From Streptomyces collinus Tu 365 (GTDB lineage Bacteria > Actinomycetota > Actinomycetes > Streptomycetales > Streptomycetaceae), in the NCBI RefSeq assembly GCF_000444875.1, contig NC_021985.1, forward strand, positions 2,108,001 through 2,172,000: a stretch of DNA of 64,000 nt, in the 5' to 3' direction. Each line of letters begins with the position of its first letter. Position 1 is the stretch's first letter. The notes beneath the pieces were generated by a model that was given only the letters and a program-made list of their open reading frames with translations, made no database searches and was not told where the DNA came from. Both the position numbers and the translations under genes were made by a program. This document shows, in pieces, positions 54,664 through 63,827 of the stretch.

Positions 54664-56325
54664 ATGGACAGCGGCACGGACAGCAGATTCGCCACTCAGG
54701 GCGCCGGGATCACCGTTCAGCGGGCGCTCGAACTGCCCGGACTGCGCAGCGGCCTCCCGGAGATCCTGGCCGGGGCCGACCGGCTGGGCCGCACCGTGCG
54801 CTGGGTGCACGCGGGCGAGGTGCCCAACATCGCCTCGCTGCTCAAGGGCGGCGAACTGCTGCTCACCACGGGATACGGCCTGGGCACCCGCCCCGCCGAC
54901 CAGCGGGCGTTCGTGCGCACGCTCGCCGAGCGCGGGATCGCCGCGCTGGTGGTGGAGCTGGGCCCGCGCTTCACCCGGCTGCCCGCCGCCCTGGTGGACA
55001 CCGCACGCGGCGCGGGGCTGCCCCTGGTCCAGCTGCACCGCGAGGTGCCGTTCGTGACCGTCACCGAGGAGATCCACACCGAGATCGTCAACGGACACTA
55101 CGCACTGCTCCAGCGGGCCGAGGAGGTCCACCGGCGGTGCACCGAGGCCCTGCTGGGCGGCGGCGGGGTGCCCCAGGTCCTGGGCATCCTGGGCGACTTC
55201 AGCGGCAACCCGGTGTTCCTGGAGGCGTCGGACGGCCGGCTGCTGTACGCGGCCGGGTCCGGCCCCGAGGGCGCCGATCCGCTGCAGGTGTGGGAGGGGC
55301 TGCGCCATCCGCACAAGGACGCGCCGCCACCCGCCGGCTCGGTGCTCGTGGACGTGCCCGGCGGCGGGCCCGGCGGGGGCCCGGGGGCGGTGCGGGCCCG
55401 GCTGGTACTGCTGCCGGTCCGCTCCCCGCTGGCCCCGGTGCACCGGATCGCGGCCGAGCGGGCCGCGGGCATCCTGGCCGTGGTGCTGATGCAGGCCCGG
55501 CAGGAGGAGGAACTGGCGGCGCGGGGACGCGGCGACTTCCTCACCGACCTGGCCGAGGGCCGCATCACCGCGGAGGACGCCCCGGCGCAGGCCCGGGTGC
55601 TCGGCTTCAAGCCCGGCGACGGCCCGCTGCTGCCCGTGGTCATGCGGATCGGGGACTCCCTCTCCCCGGGCGGGGGCTGGGCGGTGCTCGCGCGCGCGGT
55701 CGCGGAGGAGCTGGCGGCCGTCGGGGTGCCCGTACTGCTCGGCGTGCGGCCGGTCGAGGGCCGGGTGCCGGTGCTGCTCGGGCTGCGCTCGGAGACGGAG
55801 CGTTCGGCGGTCGCCGACCGGGTGGCCGCCGCGCTGCGGGCCGGCGTCGAACGAGCCGGGATGCGACGGCCCGGTGCGCCGCCACCGGTGGTGGTGGTCG
55901 GGGTGGCCGGCGGCTGGGCGGCCGCCTCGGCGGGGCTGCGGCACGCGGCGGAGACGGCGACGGCCGCCCAGGGCCTGACCGACCGGCCCTGGTACGACGC
56001 CCGGCGGCTCGACATCGACCTGCTGCTGTGGCGGCTGCGCGACCACCCCGACCTGGCCGCGTTCGTGGAGCGCGCCATCGGTCCGCTGCGCGACCACGAC
56101 CACCGCTCCAAGCCGCCGCTGCTGCCCACCCTCGAGACCTATCTGGCGCACGCGGGGCGCAAGGCGGAGACCGCGCGCGAGCTGCACCTCAACCGCCAGA
56201 CCCTCTACAACCGCCTCGCCCGCATCGGGGAGTTGCTGGGCACGGACCTCGACGACCCGCAGACCGTACTGGCGTTGAGCCTCGCCCTGCGGGCCCGCCG
56301 GCACGCGCCCGGCACGGGGGCCTGA
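54664..56325 (+). CDS. PucR-family transcriptional regulator, 553 aa
   Basis: N-terminal PucR domain (TVQRALELPGLRSGLPEILA to about 125) and a C-terminal helix-turn-helix (TLETYLAHAGRKAETARELH, LNRQTLYNRLARIGELLG, about 495-535), with a GGDEF-like middle. PucR proteins govern purine and other nitrogen catabolism. A Gly/Pro-rich loop (about 230-240) interrupts the middle. ATG 54664. It could regulate the oxidoreductase just upstream. Confidence 0.9.
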   Translation: MDSGTDSRFATQGAGITVQRALELPGLRSGLPEILAGADRLGRTVRWVHAGEVPNIASLLKGGELLLTTGYGLGTRPADQRAFVRTLAERGIAALVVELGPRFTRLPAALVDTARGAGLPLVQLHREVPFVTVTEEIHTEIVNGHYALLQRAEEVHRRCTEALLGGGGVPQVLGILGDFSGNPVFLEASDGRLLYAAGSGPEGADPLQVWEGLRHPHKDAPPPAGSVLVDVPGGGPGGGPGAVRARLVLLPVRSPLAPVHRIAAERAAGILAVVLMQARQEEELAARGRGDFLTDLAEGRITAEDAPAQARVLGFKPGDGPLLPVVMRIGDSLSPGGGWAVLARAVAEELAAVGVPVLLGVRPVEGRVPVLLGLRSETERSAVADRVAAALRAGVERAGMRRPGAPPPVVVVGVAGGWAAASAGLRHAAETATAAQGLTDRPWYDARRLDIDLLLWRLRDHPDLAAFVERAIGPLRDHDHRSKPPLLPTLETYLAHAGRKAETARELHLNRQTLYNRLARIGELLGTDLDDPQTVLALSLALRARRHAPGTGA

Positions 56326-56346
56326 GGACCCGGCGCCGCGACGGGC

Positions 56347-57474
56347 TCAGGCGAGCGGCGTCGGGCGGGTCAACTCGTCGTAGACGCTGAGCACCTGGGC
56401 GACGGTCTCGTCCTCCGTCGGCCAGGTCGCCGCCTGCCGCACGCCCCGCTCCCGCAGCAGCTCCCGCCGCCCGGGGTCGGCCAGCAGCCGGACGACCGCC
56501 TCGGACAGCGCCTCCGGGTCGTCGCGCGGGACGAGTTCGGCGGCGTCGCCCACCAGGTCCGGGATGCCGCCGACACGCGTCGCGACGAGCGGGACCCGGG
56601 CGTGCAGCGCCTCCTGGGCGAGCACGGACCGCGACTCCCACCTGCTGGTCAGCAGCGCCAGGTCGGCGGCCGTGAGCAGTTCGGGCACGTCCTCGCGCAG
56701 CCCGACGAGCCGCACCGGCAGTTCCTCGTCCTCGATCCGCCGCTGGAGCACCGGCCGCAACGGCCCCTCCCCCGCGACGACGACCAGCGGCACCGGGTCG
56801 AGGTCCCGCCAGGCCCTGGCCGCGTCCAGCAGCACGTCGTAGCCGCGCTGCTGGTCCAGGGAGCCGACGGCCATGAGCAACGGGCGGCCGGTGGCGCCGA
56901 GTTCGGCACGGATCTTGGGCCGCAGCCGGTCGGGGTCCTCCGCGTCGACGGGCCTGCGGCCGCCGGGCAGGGCCACGGGCGCGAGCCGGGCGTCGCGGGC
57001 GCCCGTCCGGCGGGCCCGGTCCACCAGGTCCGAGGTGGTGCCGAGCACCACGGCGGCCGTCCGCATCACGCGCCGCTCCAGCAGCCGCAGGAGATGCGCC
57101 CGCGCGCCCTCGGCCCGGGCCCGGTTGTGCCAGGTGACCACGAGCGGGGTGCTGCGCCCGCCGAGCGCGAGCACGGCACGGAAGGAGGCGTGCAGGCCGT
57201 GCGCGTGCACCAGGTCGGCGTCCGCGCAGGCCGTGCGGAGCGCGGCCACCGAGGCCGGATCGCTGCTGCGCGGCACGTGCACGTGGTCGGCGCCGGTGCC
57301 GGTGAAGTCGTAGGTGCGATCGGCCTCGACGGGGGCGCACACCGTGACCCGCACGCCCCGGGCGACGAGCCCCTCGGCCAGGGAGCGTACGTGCGCGCTG
57401 CTGCCGGCGTTGCCCCCGCCGAGCACCTGCACGGTGCGCAGCGGCGACTGACCGTGCGGTGCGTTGCTGCTCAC
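56347..57474 (-). CDS. GT4-family glycosyltransferase, 375 aa
   Basis: GT-B fold: TVQVLGGGNAGSSAHVRSLA at the acceptor side and LLMAVGSLDQQRGYDVLLDA plus the donor site ESRSVLAQEALHARVPLVAT (EX7E) in the C-terminal half. It transfers a sugar from a nucleotide donor. GTG 57474 is one of two close candidates (57483 is the other). It lies 373 bp after the MraY-like gene on the same strand; both may serve a surface glycan. Confidence 0.87.
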   Translation of the reverse strand: MSSNAPHGQSPLRTVQVLGGGNAGSSAHVRSLAEGLVARGVRVTVCAPVEADRTYDFTGTGADHVHVPRSSDPASVAALRTACADADLVHAHGLHASFRAVLALGGRSTPLVVTWHNRARAEGARAHLLRLLERRVMRTAAVVLGTTSDLVDRARRTGARDARLAPVALPGGRRPVDAEDPDRLRPKIRAELGATGRPLLMAVGSLDQQRGYDVLLDAARAWRDLDPVPLVVVAGEGPLRPVLQRRIEDEELPVRLVGLREDVPELLTAADLALLTSRWESRSVLAQEALHARVPLVATRVGGIPDLVGDAAELVPRDDPEALSEAVVRLLADPGRRELLRERGVRQAATWPTEDETVAQVLSVYDELTRPTPLA

Positions 57475-57847
57475 GGGGCTCACGGGGCCGGGGCTCCTGA
57501 CTCGGCGCTGACGGTCACGGGGGACGTACAGAAGGTAGTGGGTGGTGCCGGGTGGAGAGGGGCGTACGGAGGTCACGCGCCGCTCGTCCGCACGGGACGG
57601 ACCAGCCGCGCACACCGCGTGGAATCCACCGCTCGCACGGCGCCTGACCCACCGCCCGCACAGCACCGGACCCGCCGCCCCCTGCGTTCCCCGCCAAGCA
57701 TGCCAGCAACTGCGGCCCTTCCGGGAAATCCGGGGAGGCGCACAGCGCGGCGGTCCGGGTCAGCGCGCCGGAGCATGTCACCCGTACGAGTGAGAGACAG
57801 TCAGGCGCCTCTCGTCCCGCCCCGGCCCGCACCGCGAGTCCGGAGGG
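57475..57847. other. 373-bp intergenic region
   Basis: Between the MraY-like stop and the glycosyltransferase start on the minus strand. Open frames here lack family sequence and good starts. It probably contains the glycosyltransferase promoter. Confidence 0.5.
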
Positions 57848-58609
57848 TCACAGTGCCCGCGCCCACGCGCTCACCCGGTCGCCGTACACCGCGGCCGCGA
57901 CCACCGCGGCGGCGTGCGCCAGCAGTCCCGCGCGCCCGTTGCACGCCACCGCGGCGGCCCCGGACACCGCCCCCAGGGCGTGCGCGCCCGTGTCACCGAG
58001 CATCATGTGCTCCCCGAGGTCCCCGGGCAGCACGGCCGCGGCCCCGCCGAGGGCCACCGCGGCCAGTTCCGCTCCCGGCCCGCCGCGCACCAGTCCGGGC
58101 GCCCCCAGCGCGAGCACCGCGCCGGCAGCGCGTCCCGGCCGTACGTCGACCAGGTTGACGAAGTGCGCGGCCCCGGCGATGACGACACCCGCCAGCACCC
58201 GGTCGACGAACCGCTCCTTGAGCACGTGTCCCGCCGCCAGCCCGGCCGCGGAGATCCCGAACAGCTTGACCGCACCGCTGGTGACCTCGCCGTGCCGCAG
58301 CGCCCGGAGATGCGCGCGGAAACCGCGCCGGTCGTCCCCGGCCACGTCGTCGTAGGCACCGCACGCCCCGGCTGCCAGCACGGCGAGCCCGGCAGCCGGG
58401 CTGACCCGGGCGGCCGCCACCGCCGTGCCCAGCGCCGCGGCGGGCCCGGCGTAGAGCCCGACCGGCCGCCCCGCGTGGTTCGTCCGCTCCCAGCGACCGC
58501 GGCCACCGGGCGCGGCCGCCCGCAGCAGCGCCTGGCCGGCCGCGGTGAGCGCGACGGCCGGCAGGAACGAGCGGGACCTGCGCCCCGGGCGCCCGGGAGC
58601 CGGCCTCAC
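57848..58609 (-). CDS. MraY/WecA-like polyprenyl-phosphate sugar-phosphate transferase homologue, 253 aa
   Basis: The order of motifs follows the MraY/WecA family: NHAGRPVGLYAG (cf. the KxxTPTMGG region), GAYDDVAGDD (DD pair), KLFGISAAGL, NLVDVRPGRAAG (cf. NxxDGxDG) and MLGDTGAHALGA (cf. GDxGSxxLG). Hydrophobic segments run throughout. It is shorter than MraY (about 350 aa), so perhaps a reduced form. It may start a lipid-linked glycan. GTG 58609 overlaps the recN stop by 4 bases. Confidence 0.7.
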   Translation of the reverse strand: MRPAPGRPGRRSRSFLPAVALTAAGQALLRAAAPGGRGRWERTNHAGRPVGLYAGPAAALGTAVAAARVSPAAGLAVLAAGACGAYDDVAGDDRRGFRAHLRALRHGEVTSGAVKLFGISAAGLAAGHVLKERFVDRVLAGVVIAGAAHFVNLVDVRPGRAAGAVLALGAPGLVRGGPGAELAAVALGGAAAVLPGDLGEHMMLGDTGAHALGAVSGAAAVACNGRAGLLAHAAAVVAAAVYGDRVSAWARAL

Positions 58610-60336
58610 AGGTCCGCGCGTGCGGTGGCCAGCAGTTCCTCCGCGTGTGCCCGGGCCGTCTCGGAGTCCTCCTGGCCGGCCAGCATCCGGGACAGCTCCC
58701 GGACCCGCTCCTCGCCCTCCAGGACCTTCACGCCGGAGCGGGTGACCGAGCCGTCGTCGGTCTTCTCCACCAGCAGCTGCCGGTCGGCGAACGCCGCCAC
58801 CTGAGGCAGGTGGGTGACCACGACGACCTGCGCGGTCCTGGCGAGCTTCGCCAGCCGCCGGCCGATCTCCACCGCGGCCTTGCCACCGACACCGGCGTCC
58901 ACCTCGTCGAACAGGTACGTCGGCACCGGGTCGGTCCCGGCGAAGACGACCTCCACGGCCAGCATCACCCGGGACAGCTCACCGCCGGAGGCACCCTTGG
59001 CGATCGGCCGCGGCGGCGCGCCCGGATGCGGCGCGAGCAGCAGCTCGACCTCGTCCACGCCCGAGGGCCCGTAGGCCACCGCACGCCCGCCGACCTCCAC
59101 GCCCTCCGGGTCGTCCTGCTGCCGGAGGGCGAAGGACACGCGCGCGTGGGGCATGGCGAGAGAGGCCAGCTCGGCCGTGACGGCGGCGGCGAAGCGTTCG
59201 GCCGCCTCGGTCCGCGCGTCCGTCAGCGCCTGCGCGAGCCCGCCCAGTTCGGTGCGCAGCGCGTCGCGCTCGGCGGTCAGCTCGCCGATCCGCTCGTCGT
59301 CGCCGTCCAGCTCGGTCAGACGGACGGCGCTCTGCTCGGCCCAGGCCAGGACGGCGTCGACGTCGTCACCGTACTTGCGGGTGAGGGCGGTCAGCGCGGC
59401 CCTGCGCTCCTCCACGGCGGCCAGCCGCAGCGGGTCGGCGTCCAGGTCGTCGGCGTACCCCGCCAGCTCACCGGCCACGTCCGCCAGGAGGATGCCGATC
59501 TCACCGATCCGGTCGGCGAGGGCGGCGAGCGCCGGGTCGTGACCGCGGACGGCCTCCAGGGCTCGGTGCGCGCCCGCGACGAGCATCGAGGCGTCGATGC
59601 TCTCGGGGTCCTCGGGAACACCCGCGAGAGCGCCGTGGGCGGCGGTGGCGGCCGACGACAGCGCCTCGGCGTGCCCAAGCCGCTCCGCCTCCTCGGCCAG
59701 CTCCGCGTCCTCGCCCGCCCGCGGCTCCACGCCGCCGATCTCCTCCAGGCCGTACCGGAGCATGTCGGCCTCCTGGGCACGCTCGCGCGCCCGGGTGACG
59801 ATCTCCTCCAGCTCGGCGGAGACGGCCCGCAGCCGCCGGTAGGCCTCGGTGTACTTGGCGAGCGGCACGGCGACCGCGTCACCGGCGTACCGGTCCAGCG
59901 CCTGCCGCTGCCGGGACAGCTTCAGCAGCCCCTGCTGGTCGGTCTGCCCGTGCACGGCCACCAGGTCGTCCGCCAGCTCGGCCAGCAGCCCGACCGGCAC
60001 GCTGCGCCCCCCGAGGTGCGCCCGGGAGCGGCCCTCGGCAGAGACGGTACGGCTGATCAGCAGGGCGCCGTCGTCCAGCTCGGCCCCGGCCTCCTCGGCG
60101 CGCACGAGCGCGGCGGCGTCCGCGGGGACGGCGATCCGCCCCTCCACGACCGCCCGGTCCGCGCCGAGCCGCACCAGCGCCGGGTCGGCACGCCCACCGA
60201 GCAGCAGCCCGAGGCTGGTGACCACCATGGTCTTGCCCGCACCCGTCTCACCGGTGACGGCGGTGAACCCGGGCGACAACTCGACCACGGCATCGTCGAT
60301 GACCCCGAGCGACCGTATCCGCATCTCCTCCAACAC
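58606..60336 (-). CDS. recN: DNA repair protein RecN, 576 aa
   Basis: SMC-like ATPase: Walker A GETGAGKTMVV near the N-terminus, a long coiled coil (about 160-380), ABC signature GASGGELSRVMLA and Walker B YLFDEVDAGVGG. RecN helps double-strand break repair. GTG 60336 starts the family sequence LEEMRIRSLGV; ATG 60348 is an alternative. Normally nadK and recN nearly touch; here a palindromic element lies just upstream. Confidence 0.94.
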   Translation of the reverse strand: MLEEMRIRSLGVIDDAVVELSPGFTAVTGETGAGKTMVVTSLGLLLGGRADPALVRLGADRAVVEGRIAVPADAAALVRAEEAGAELDDGALLISRTVSAEGRSRAHLGGRSVPVGLLAELADDLVAVHGQTDQQGLLKLSRQRQALDRYAGDAVAVPLAKYTEAYRRLRAVSAELEEIVTRARERAQEADMLRYGLEEIGGVEPRAGEDAELAEEAERLGHAEALSSAATAAHGALAGVPEDPESIDASMLVAGAHRALEAVRGHDPALAALADRIGEIGILLADVAGELAGYADDLDADPLRLAAVEERRAALTALTRKYGDDVDAVLAWAEQSAVRLTELDGDDERIGELTAERDALRTELGGLAQALTDARTEAAERFAAAVTAELASLAMPHARVSFALRQQDDPEGVEVGGRAVAYGPSGVDEVELLLAPHPGAPPRPIAKGASGGELSRVMLAVEVVFAGTDPVPTYLFDEVDAGVGGKAAVEIGRRLAKLARTAQVVVVTHLPQVAAFADRQLLVEKTDDGSVTRSGVKVLEGEERVRELSRMLAGQEDSETARAHAEELLATARADL

Positions 60337-60401
60337 GGAACAGACCATACGAGGTCCGGGGCGGCGAGCGCACATGGCCCGCCCATGTGACCCACGAGAC
60401 C

Positions 60402-60469
60402 CTGGGCCGTGTCCGCAAAGTCCCGCCTGCCCTCCGGGTGGACGACGGGACTTTACGGACACGACCTAG
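60402..60469. mobile_element. 68-bp palindromic element between nadK and recN (possible IS-derived MITE)
   Basis: The arm CTGGGCCGTGTCCGCAAAGT (continuing CCCG to 60425) is repeated inverted from 60469 to 60446 as CTAGGTCGTGTCCGTAAAGT plus CCCG, 24 bp with 3 mismatches, around a 20-base centre. The GTGTCCGTAAAGT core looks like ends of IS5-type Streptomyces insertion sequences, and one edge reads CTAG. The right arm supplies the nadK stop codon (TAG at 60466-60468). A transcription hairpin is the alternative reading. Confidence 0.55.
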
Positions 60470-61371
60470 TGCGGCGCCCCCCGCCACCCGGCGACGGGCA
60501 GCGCGAACTTCGCGACCAGCCGGTCCGTGAACGAGGCGTGGTGCAGCCGGGCCAGCCGCACCGGCACGGCCCCGCGCCGCACCTCCACCCGCGCCCCGGG
60601 CGGCAGCTCGACGGTCCGCCGGCCGTCGCACCACAGCACCCCGGGCGGGATGTGCGGCAGCACCTCCACGGCGAGGACCGAGTCCGGCGACGTGACCAGC
60701 GGCTTCGCGAACAGCGCGTGCGCGGAGATCGGCACCATCAGCAGCGCCTCCACCTCGGGCCACACCACGGGGCCGCCGGCCGAGAACGCGTACGCGGTGG
60801 ACCCGGTGGGCGTGGACAGCACGATCCCGTCGCACCCGAACCCCGTCACCGGGCGGCCGTCGATCTCCAGCACGACTTCCAGCAGCTTCTCGGCGCCGGC
60901 CTTCTGCACGGCCGCCTCGTTCAGCGCCCAGTCGGTGTGCACGATGTCCCCGTTGCGGTGCACGACGACGTCGACGGTCATCCGCTCCTCGACCTCGTAC
61001 GACCGCGCCACCACCCGGTCGACCACCCGGTCGAGGTCGTCCCGCTCGGCCTCGGCGAGGAACCCCACCCGTCCGAGGTTGACGCCGAGCATGGGCACAC
61101 CGGAGGCCCGGGCGAACTCGGCGCCGCGCAGCAGCGTGCCGTCGCCGCCGAGCACGATCAGCAGCTCACAACCGTCGAGGCACTGCGGTGTGGCCTCCTT
61201 GACCAGCTCCACCTCGTCGGGGAGCGGCAGGTCGCGCGCCTCCTCCTCCAGCACCCGCACCCCGATGCCGTGCCGCTGCAGCCCCTTGACCACCAGCTCC
61301 GCACTGCGGATGGCCGCGGGCCGCCCGGTGTGGGCGAGCAGGAAAACAGTACGCGCTCGGTTCTGTGTCAA
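60466..61371 (-). CDS. nadK: NAD kinase, 301 aa
   Basis: The GGDGT motif (LLIVLGGDGTLLRGAEF) and GCDGIVLSTPTGSTAYAFSAG are diagnostic. It makes NADP from NAD. The TTG start at 61371 overlaps the tlyA stop (TTGA). The stop codon falls in the arm of the palindromic element. Confidence 0.94.
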   Translation of the reverse strand: MTQNRARTVFLLAHTGRPAAIRSAELVVKGLQRHGIGVRVLEEEARDLPLPDEVELVKEATPQCLDGCELLIVLGGDGTLLRGAEFARASGVPMLGVNLGRVGFLAEAERDDLDRVVDRVVARSYEVEERMTVDVVVHRNGDIVHTDWALNEAAVQKAGAEKLLEVVLEIDGRPVTGFGCDGIVLSTPTGSTAYAFSAGGPVVWPEVEALLMVPISAHALFAKPLVTSPDSVLAVEVLPHIPPGVLWCDGRRTVELPPGARVEVRRGAVPVRLARLHHASFTDRLVAKFALPVAGWRGAPH

Positions 61372-62183
61372 CGCGGCCCCTCCGCCACTGCACGGTCGAC
61401 GTCGGCCGGGTCCACCTGGGGTGCCCCCGCCCGCAGCCAGAGAAAGTACTCGACGTTCCCCGAGGGCCCCGGCAGCGGACTCGCGGTGACCCCCCGCACC
61501 CCGAGCCCCAGCTCCCAGGCCTTCTCGGCCACTCCCCGCACGGCCTCCGCCCGCAGCTGCGGACTCCGTACGACACCCCCGCTGCCGAGCCGCTCCTTCC
61601 CCACCTCGAACTGCGGCTTGACCATCATCACCAGGTCGGCGTCCGGCTTCACGCACCGTTTCAGGGCGGGCAGCACCAGCCCGAGCGGGATGAAGGACAG
61701 ATCGCCCACGACAAGATCCACAGGTTCCCCATCGATCGCCTCAAGCGTCAACTCGCGTACGTTCGTACGGTCCTTGACGGTGACGCGTTCATCGTTCTGC
61801 AGAGACCAGGCGAGTTGGCCGTATCCGACGTCCACCGCGACCACGTGCGCCGCGCCCGCGCGCAGCAGCACGTCGGTGAAACCGCCGGTGGAGGCGCCGG
61901 CGTCCAGCGCGCGCCGGCCCTCGACGACCAGTCCCCCGGGCCCGAAGGCGGCCAGGGCACCGGCCAGCTTGTGACCGCCTCGGGAGACGTAGTCCGGATC
62001 GCTGTCGTCGGCCTGGACCACGATCGCCGCCGCGGTCTCCACCTGGGTGGCCGGTTTCGTCGCCACGGTCCTGCCGACGGTGACCCGCCCGGCGGCGATC
62101 AGCTGGCTCGCGTGCTCGCGCGAGCGCGCGAGCTTCCGGCGGACCAGCTCCGCGTCCAGACGGCGGCGTGCGACTCCTGCCAC
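61368..62183 (-). CDS. tlyA: TlyA-family rRNA 2'-O-methyltransferase, 271 aa
   Basis: An S4 RNA-binding domain (RRRLDAELVRRKLARSREHA, about 5-65) and an FtsJ-like SAM domain with ALDAGASTGGFTDVLLRAGA, and KPQFEVGKERLG. TlyA methylates cytidines in 16S and 23S rRNA and underlies capreomycin sensitivity. GTG 62183 gives normal length; ATG 62225 is possible. First gene of the tlyA-nadK-recN cluster, known also in mycobacteria. Confidence 0.92.
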   Translation of the reverse strand: MAGVARRRLDAELVRRKLARSREHASQLIAAGRVTVGRTVATKPATQVETAAAIVVQADDSDPDYVSRGGHKLAGALAAFGPGGLVVEGRRALDAGASTGGFTDVLLRAGAAHVVAVDVGYGQLAWSLQNDERVTVKDRTNVRELTLEAIDGEPVDLVVGDLSFIPLGLVLPALKRCVKPDADLVMMVKPQFEVGKERLGSGGVVRSPQLRAEAVRGVAEKAWELGLGVRGVTASPLPGPSGNVEYFLWLRAGAPQVDPADVDRAVAEGPR

Positions 62184-62240
62184 GGTGGGTTCAGCTCCTG
62201 CTCTGGTGGTACGAAGATCGAACATGTGACCCGAAGGGTC

Positions 62241-62537
62241 TCATCGGGGGCCGGCGGCCGCGTGGCCGGCGGGCGCCGGAGGTCCCGGCCGGGCGTCGAG
62301 CGCCGTGAGCGCGTCGCGCAGCCCCCGGTGGACATCCTCGTACACCTCGAGGTGCCCGTCGGTGGCGAGGTGGTCGGTATCGGCCAGCCGCTCGAGCCCG
62401 GCGTCGACCTCCGCGTTCCCGGTCGGCGTGCGCGGGACGTTCAGGGGGGCCGGGGCGGCGGGGTCGTACGCGGTCACGGGGGCGTGCTCGGCCCCCGCCT
62501 CGGGTACGGCCTCTTCCTCGGACGCGGACTCGCTCAT
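62241..62537 (-). CDS. small acidic hypothetical protein, 98 aa
   Basis: Starts MSESASEEEAVPEAGAEH and has a Pro/Ala N-terminus and a helical core TGNAEVDAGLERLADTDHLA, VYEDVHRGLRDALTALDA. No named domain. It lies 57 bp before tlyA on the same strand, and proteins with the VDAGLERL pattern beside tlyA are usual in actinomycetes as far as I recall. Confidence 0.7.
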   Translation of the reverse strand: MSESASEEEAVPEAGAEHAPVTAYDPAAPAPLNVPRTPTGNAEVDAGLERLADTDHLATDGHLEVYEDVHRGLRDALTALDARPGPPAPAGHAAAGPR

Positions 62538-62579
62538 GCCCAGACGCTACCCCGAACCGCTGGGGTACCGTCGATGGCC

Positions 62580-62927
62580 ATGGCCACGATCGAGGAGTGC
62601 AGGACCGCACTGGGGAAACTCTCGGACAACATGCGGGGCGCCGAGGGCGACGTCCGCGCGGCAGCCGCGCTGGACCGCTCGGTCAGCTGCCACATCACGG
62701 ACCTCGACGTCACCTTCGCCGGCCGGATGACCGGCGGCCGGATCGAGGTCGACGAGACCCTTCCGGGGCCCCCGCGCGAGAAGGCGCAGATCAGGCTCGC
62801 CCTGGCCGGCGACGACCTGGTCGCCCTGGTCGACGGCGAGCTGAACTTCGCCACCGCCTGGGGCAAGGGCCGGGTACGCCTGGACGCGAGCCTGCTCGAC
62901 CTGTTCCGGCTCAGGAAGCTGCTGTGA
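62580..62927 (+). CDS. SCP2 sterol-carrier domain-like protein, 115 aa
   Basis: The body SCHITDLDVTFAGRMTGGRI, then REKAQIRLALAGDDLVALVDG and FATAWGKGRVRLDASLLDLF, is the SCP2 fold, which holds a hydrophobic ligand. ATG 62580 or the in-frame ATG 62574 may be used; there is no ribosome-binding site, so the mRNA may be leaderless. It is divergent from the small acidic gene. Confidence 0.82.
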   Translation: MATIEECRTALGKLSDNMRGAEGDVRAAAALDRSVSCHITDLDVTFAGRMTGGRIEVDETLPGPPREKAQIRLALAGDDLVALVDGELNFATAWGKGRVRLDASLLDLFRLRKLL

Positions 62928-62988
62928 CCCTCCCGCCCGGCGTACCGCGCTGAGCCCCACGCCCTGGAAGCCGCCGCGAGCCTTCGGC

Positions 62989-63792
62989 TCAGGTAGCCGC
63001 CGTGAGCCGCGCCCTGCGGGCGGCCGGGACCACGAGCGGGGTCCCCGTCTCGGGGTCGTCGATGATCTGGCAGCGCAGCCCGAAGACCTCCTCCACCAGA
63101 CCGGCCGTGACGATGTCGTTCGGGGCGCCCTCGGCGATCACCTCGCCGCCGCGCAGCGCGATGAGGTGCGTGGCGTACCGGGCGGCGTGGTTGAGGTCGT
63201 GGAGCACCGCCACCAGCGTGCGCCCCTGCGCCTCATGCAGTTCGGCGCACAGGTCGAGGACGTCGATCTGGTGCTGGATGTCGAGGTAGGTGGTCGGCTC
63301 GTCCAGGAGCAGCAGCGGGGTCTGCTGGGCGAGCGCCATGGCGATCCACACCCGCTGGCGCTGGCCGCCGGACAGCTCGTCCACGTACCGGTCGGCGAGT
63401 TCGGCGACGCCGGTCTGCGCCATGGACTCCTGGACGACCCGCTCGTCGTCGGCCGACCACTGGCGCAGGATGCCCTGGTGCGGGTAACGGCCGCGCCCGA
63501 CGAGGTCGCCGACCGTGATGCCGTCCGGCGCGATGGACGACTGCGGCAGCAGGCCGAGGGTCCGCGCGACCTTCTTCGCCGGCAGGGACTGGATGACCTG
63601 CCCGTCCAGCAGCACCCGGCCCCGGTTCGGCTTCAGCATCCGGGCCAGCGCCCGCAGCAGCGTCGACTTGCCGCACGCGTTCGGGCCGACGATCACCGTG
63701 AAGGAGTGGTCGGGGATCTCCACCGACAACTGCTCGGCGATGACGCGCTGGTCGTAGGCGAGGGTGACGTTCTCGGCGGACAGGCGGTTCAC
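62989..63792 (-). CDS. siderophore-type ABC importer ATPase (FecE-like), 267 aa
   Basis: Walker A GPNACGKSTLLRALARML, Q-loop GLLPQSSIAPDGITV, signature DELSGGQRQRVWIAMALAQ, Walker B LLLLDEPTTYLD and the switch His (LHDLNHAARYA) are all intact, in the form seen in iron-siderophore (FecE/FepC) importers. AAGGAG stands 5 bases before GTG 63792; ATG 63831 overlapping the permease stop is an alternative. Works with the permease upstream. Confidence 0.93.
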   Translation of the reverse strand: MNRLSAENVTLAYDQRVIAEQLSVEIPDHSFTVIVGPNACGKSTLLRALARMLKPNRGRVLLDGQVIQSLPAKKVARTLGLLPQSSIAPDGITVGDLVGRGRYPHQGILRQWSADDERVVQESMAQTGVAELADRYVDELSGGQRQRVWIAMALAQQTPLLLLDEPTTYLDIQHQIDVLDLCAELHEAQGRTLVAVLHDLNHAARYATHLIALRGGEVIAEGAPNDIVTAGLVEEVFGLRCQIIDDPETGTPLVVPAARRARLTAAT

Positions 63793-63827
63793 GGTGCTCC
63801 TTCGGTTGTGCGGCGCGCTGCCGGCGG

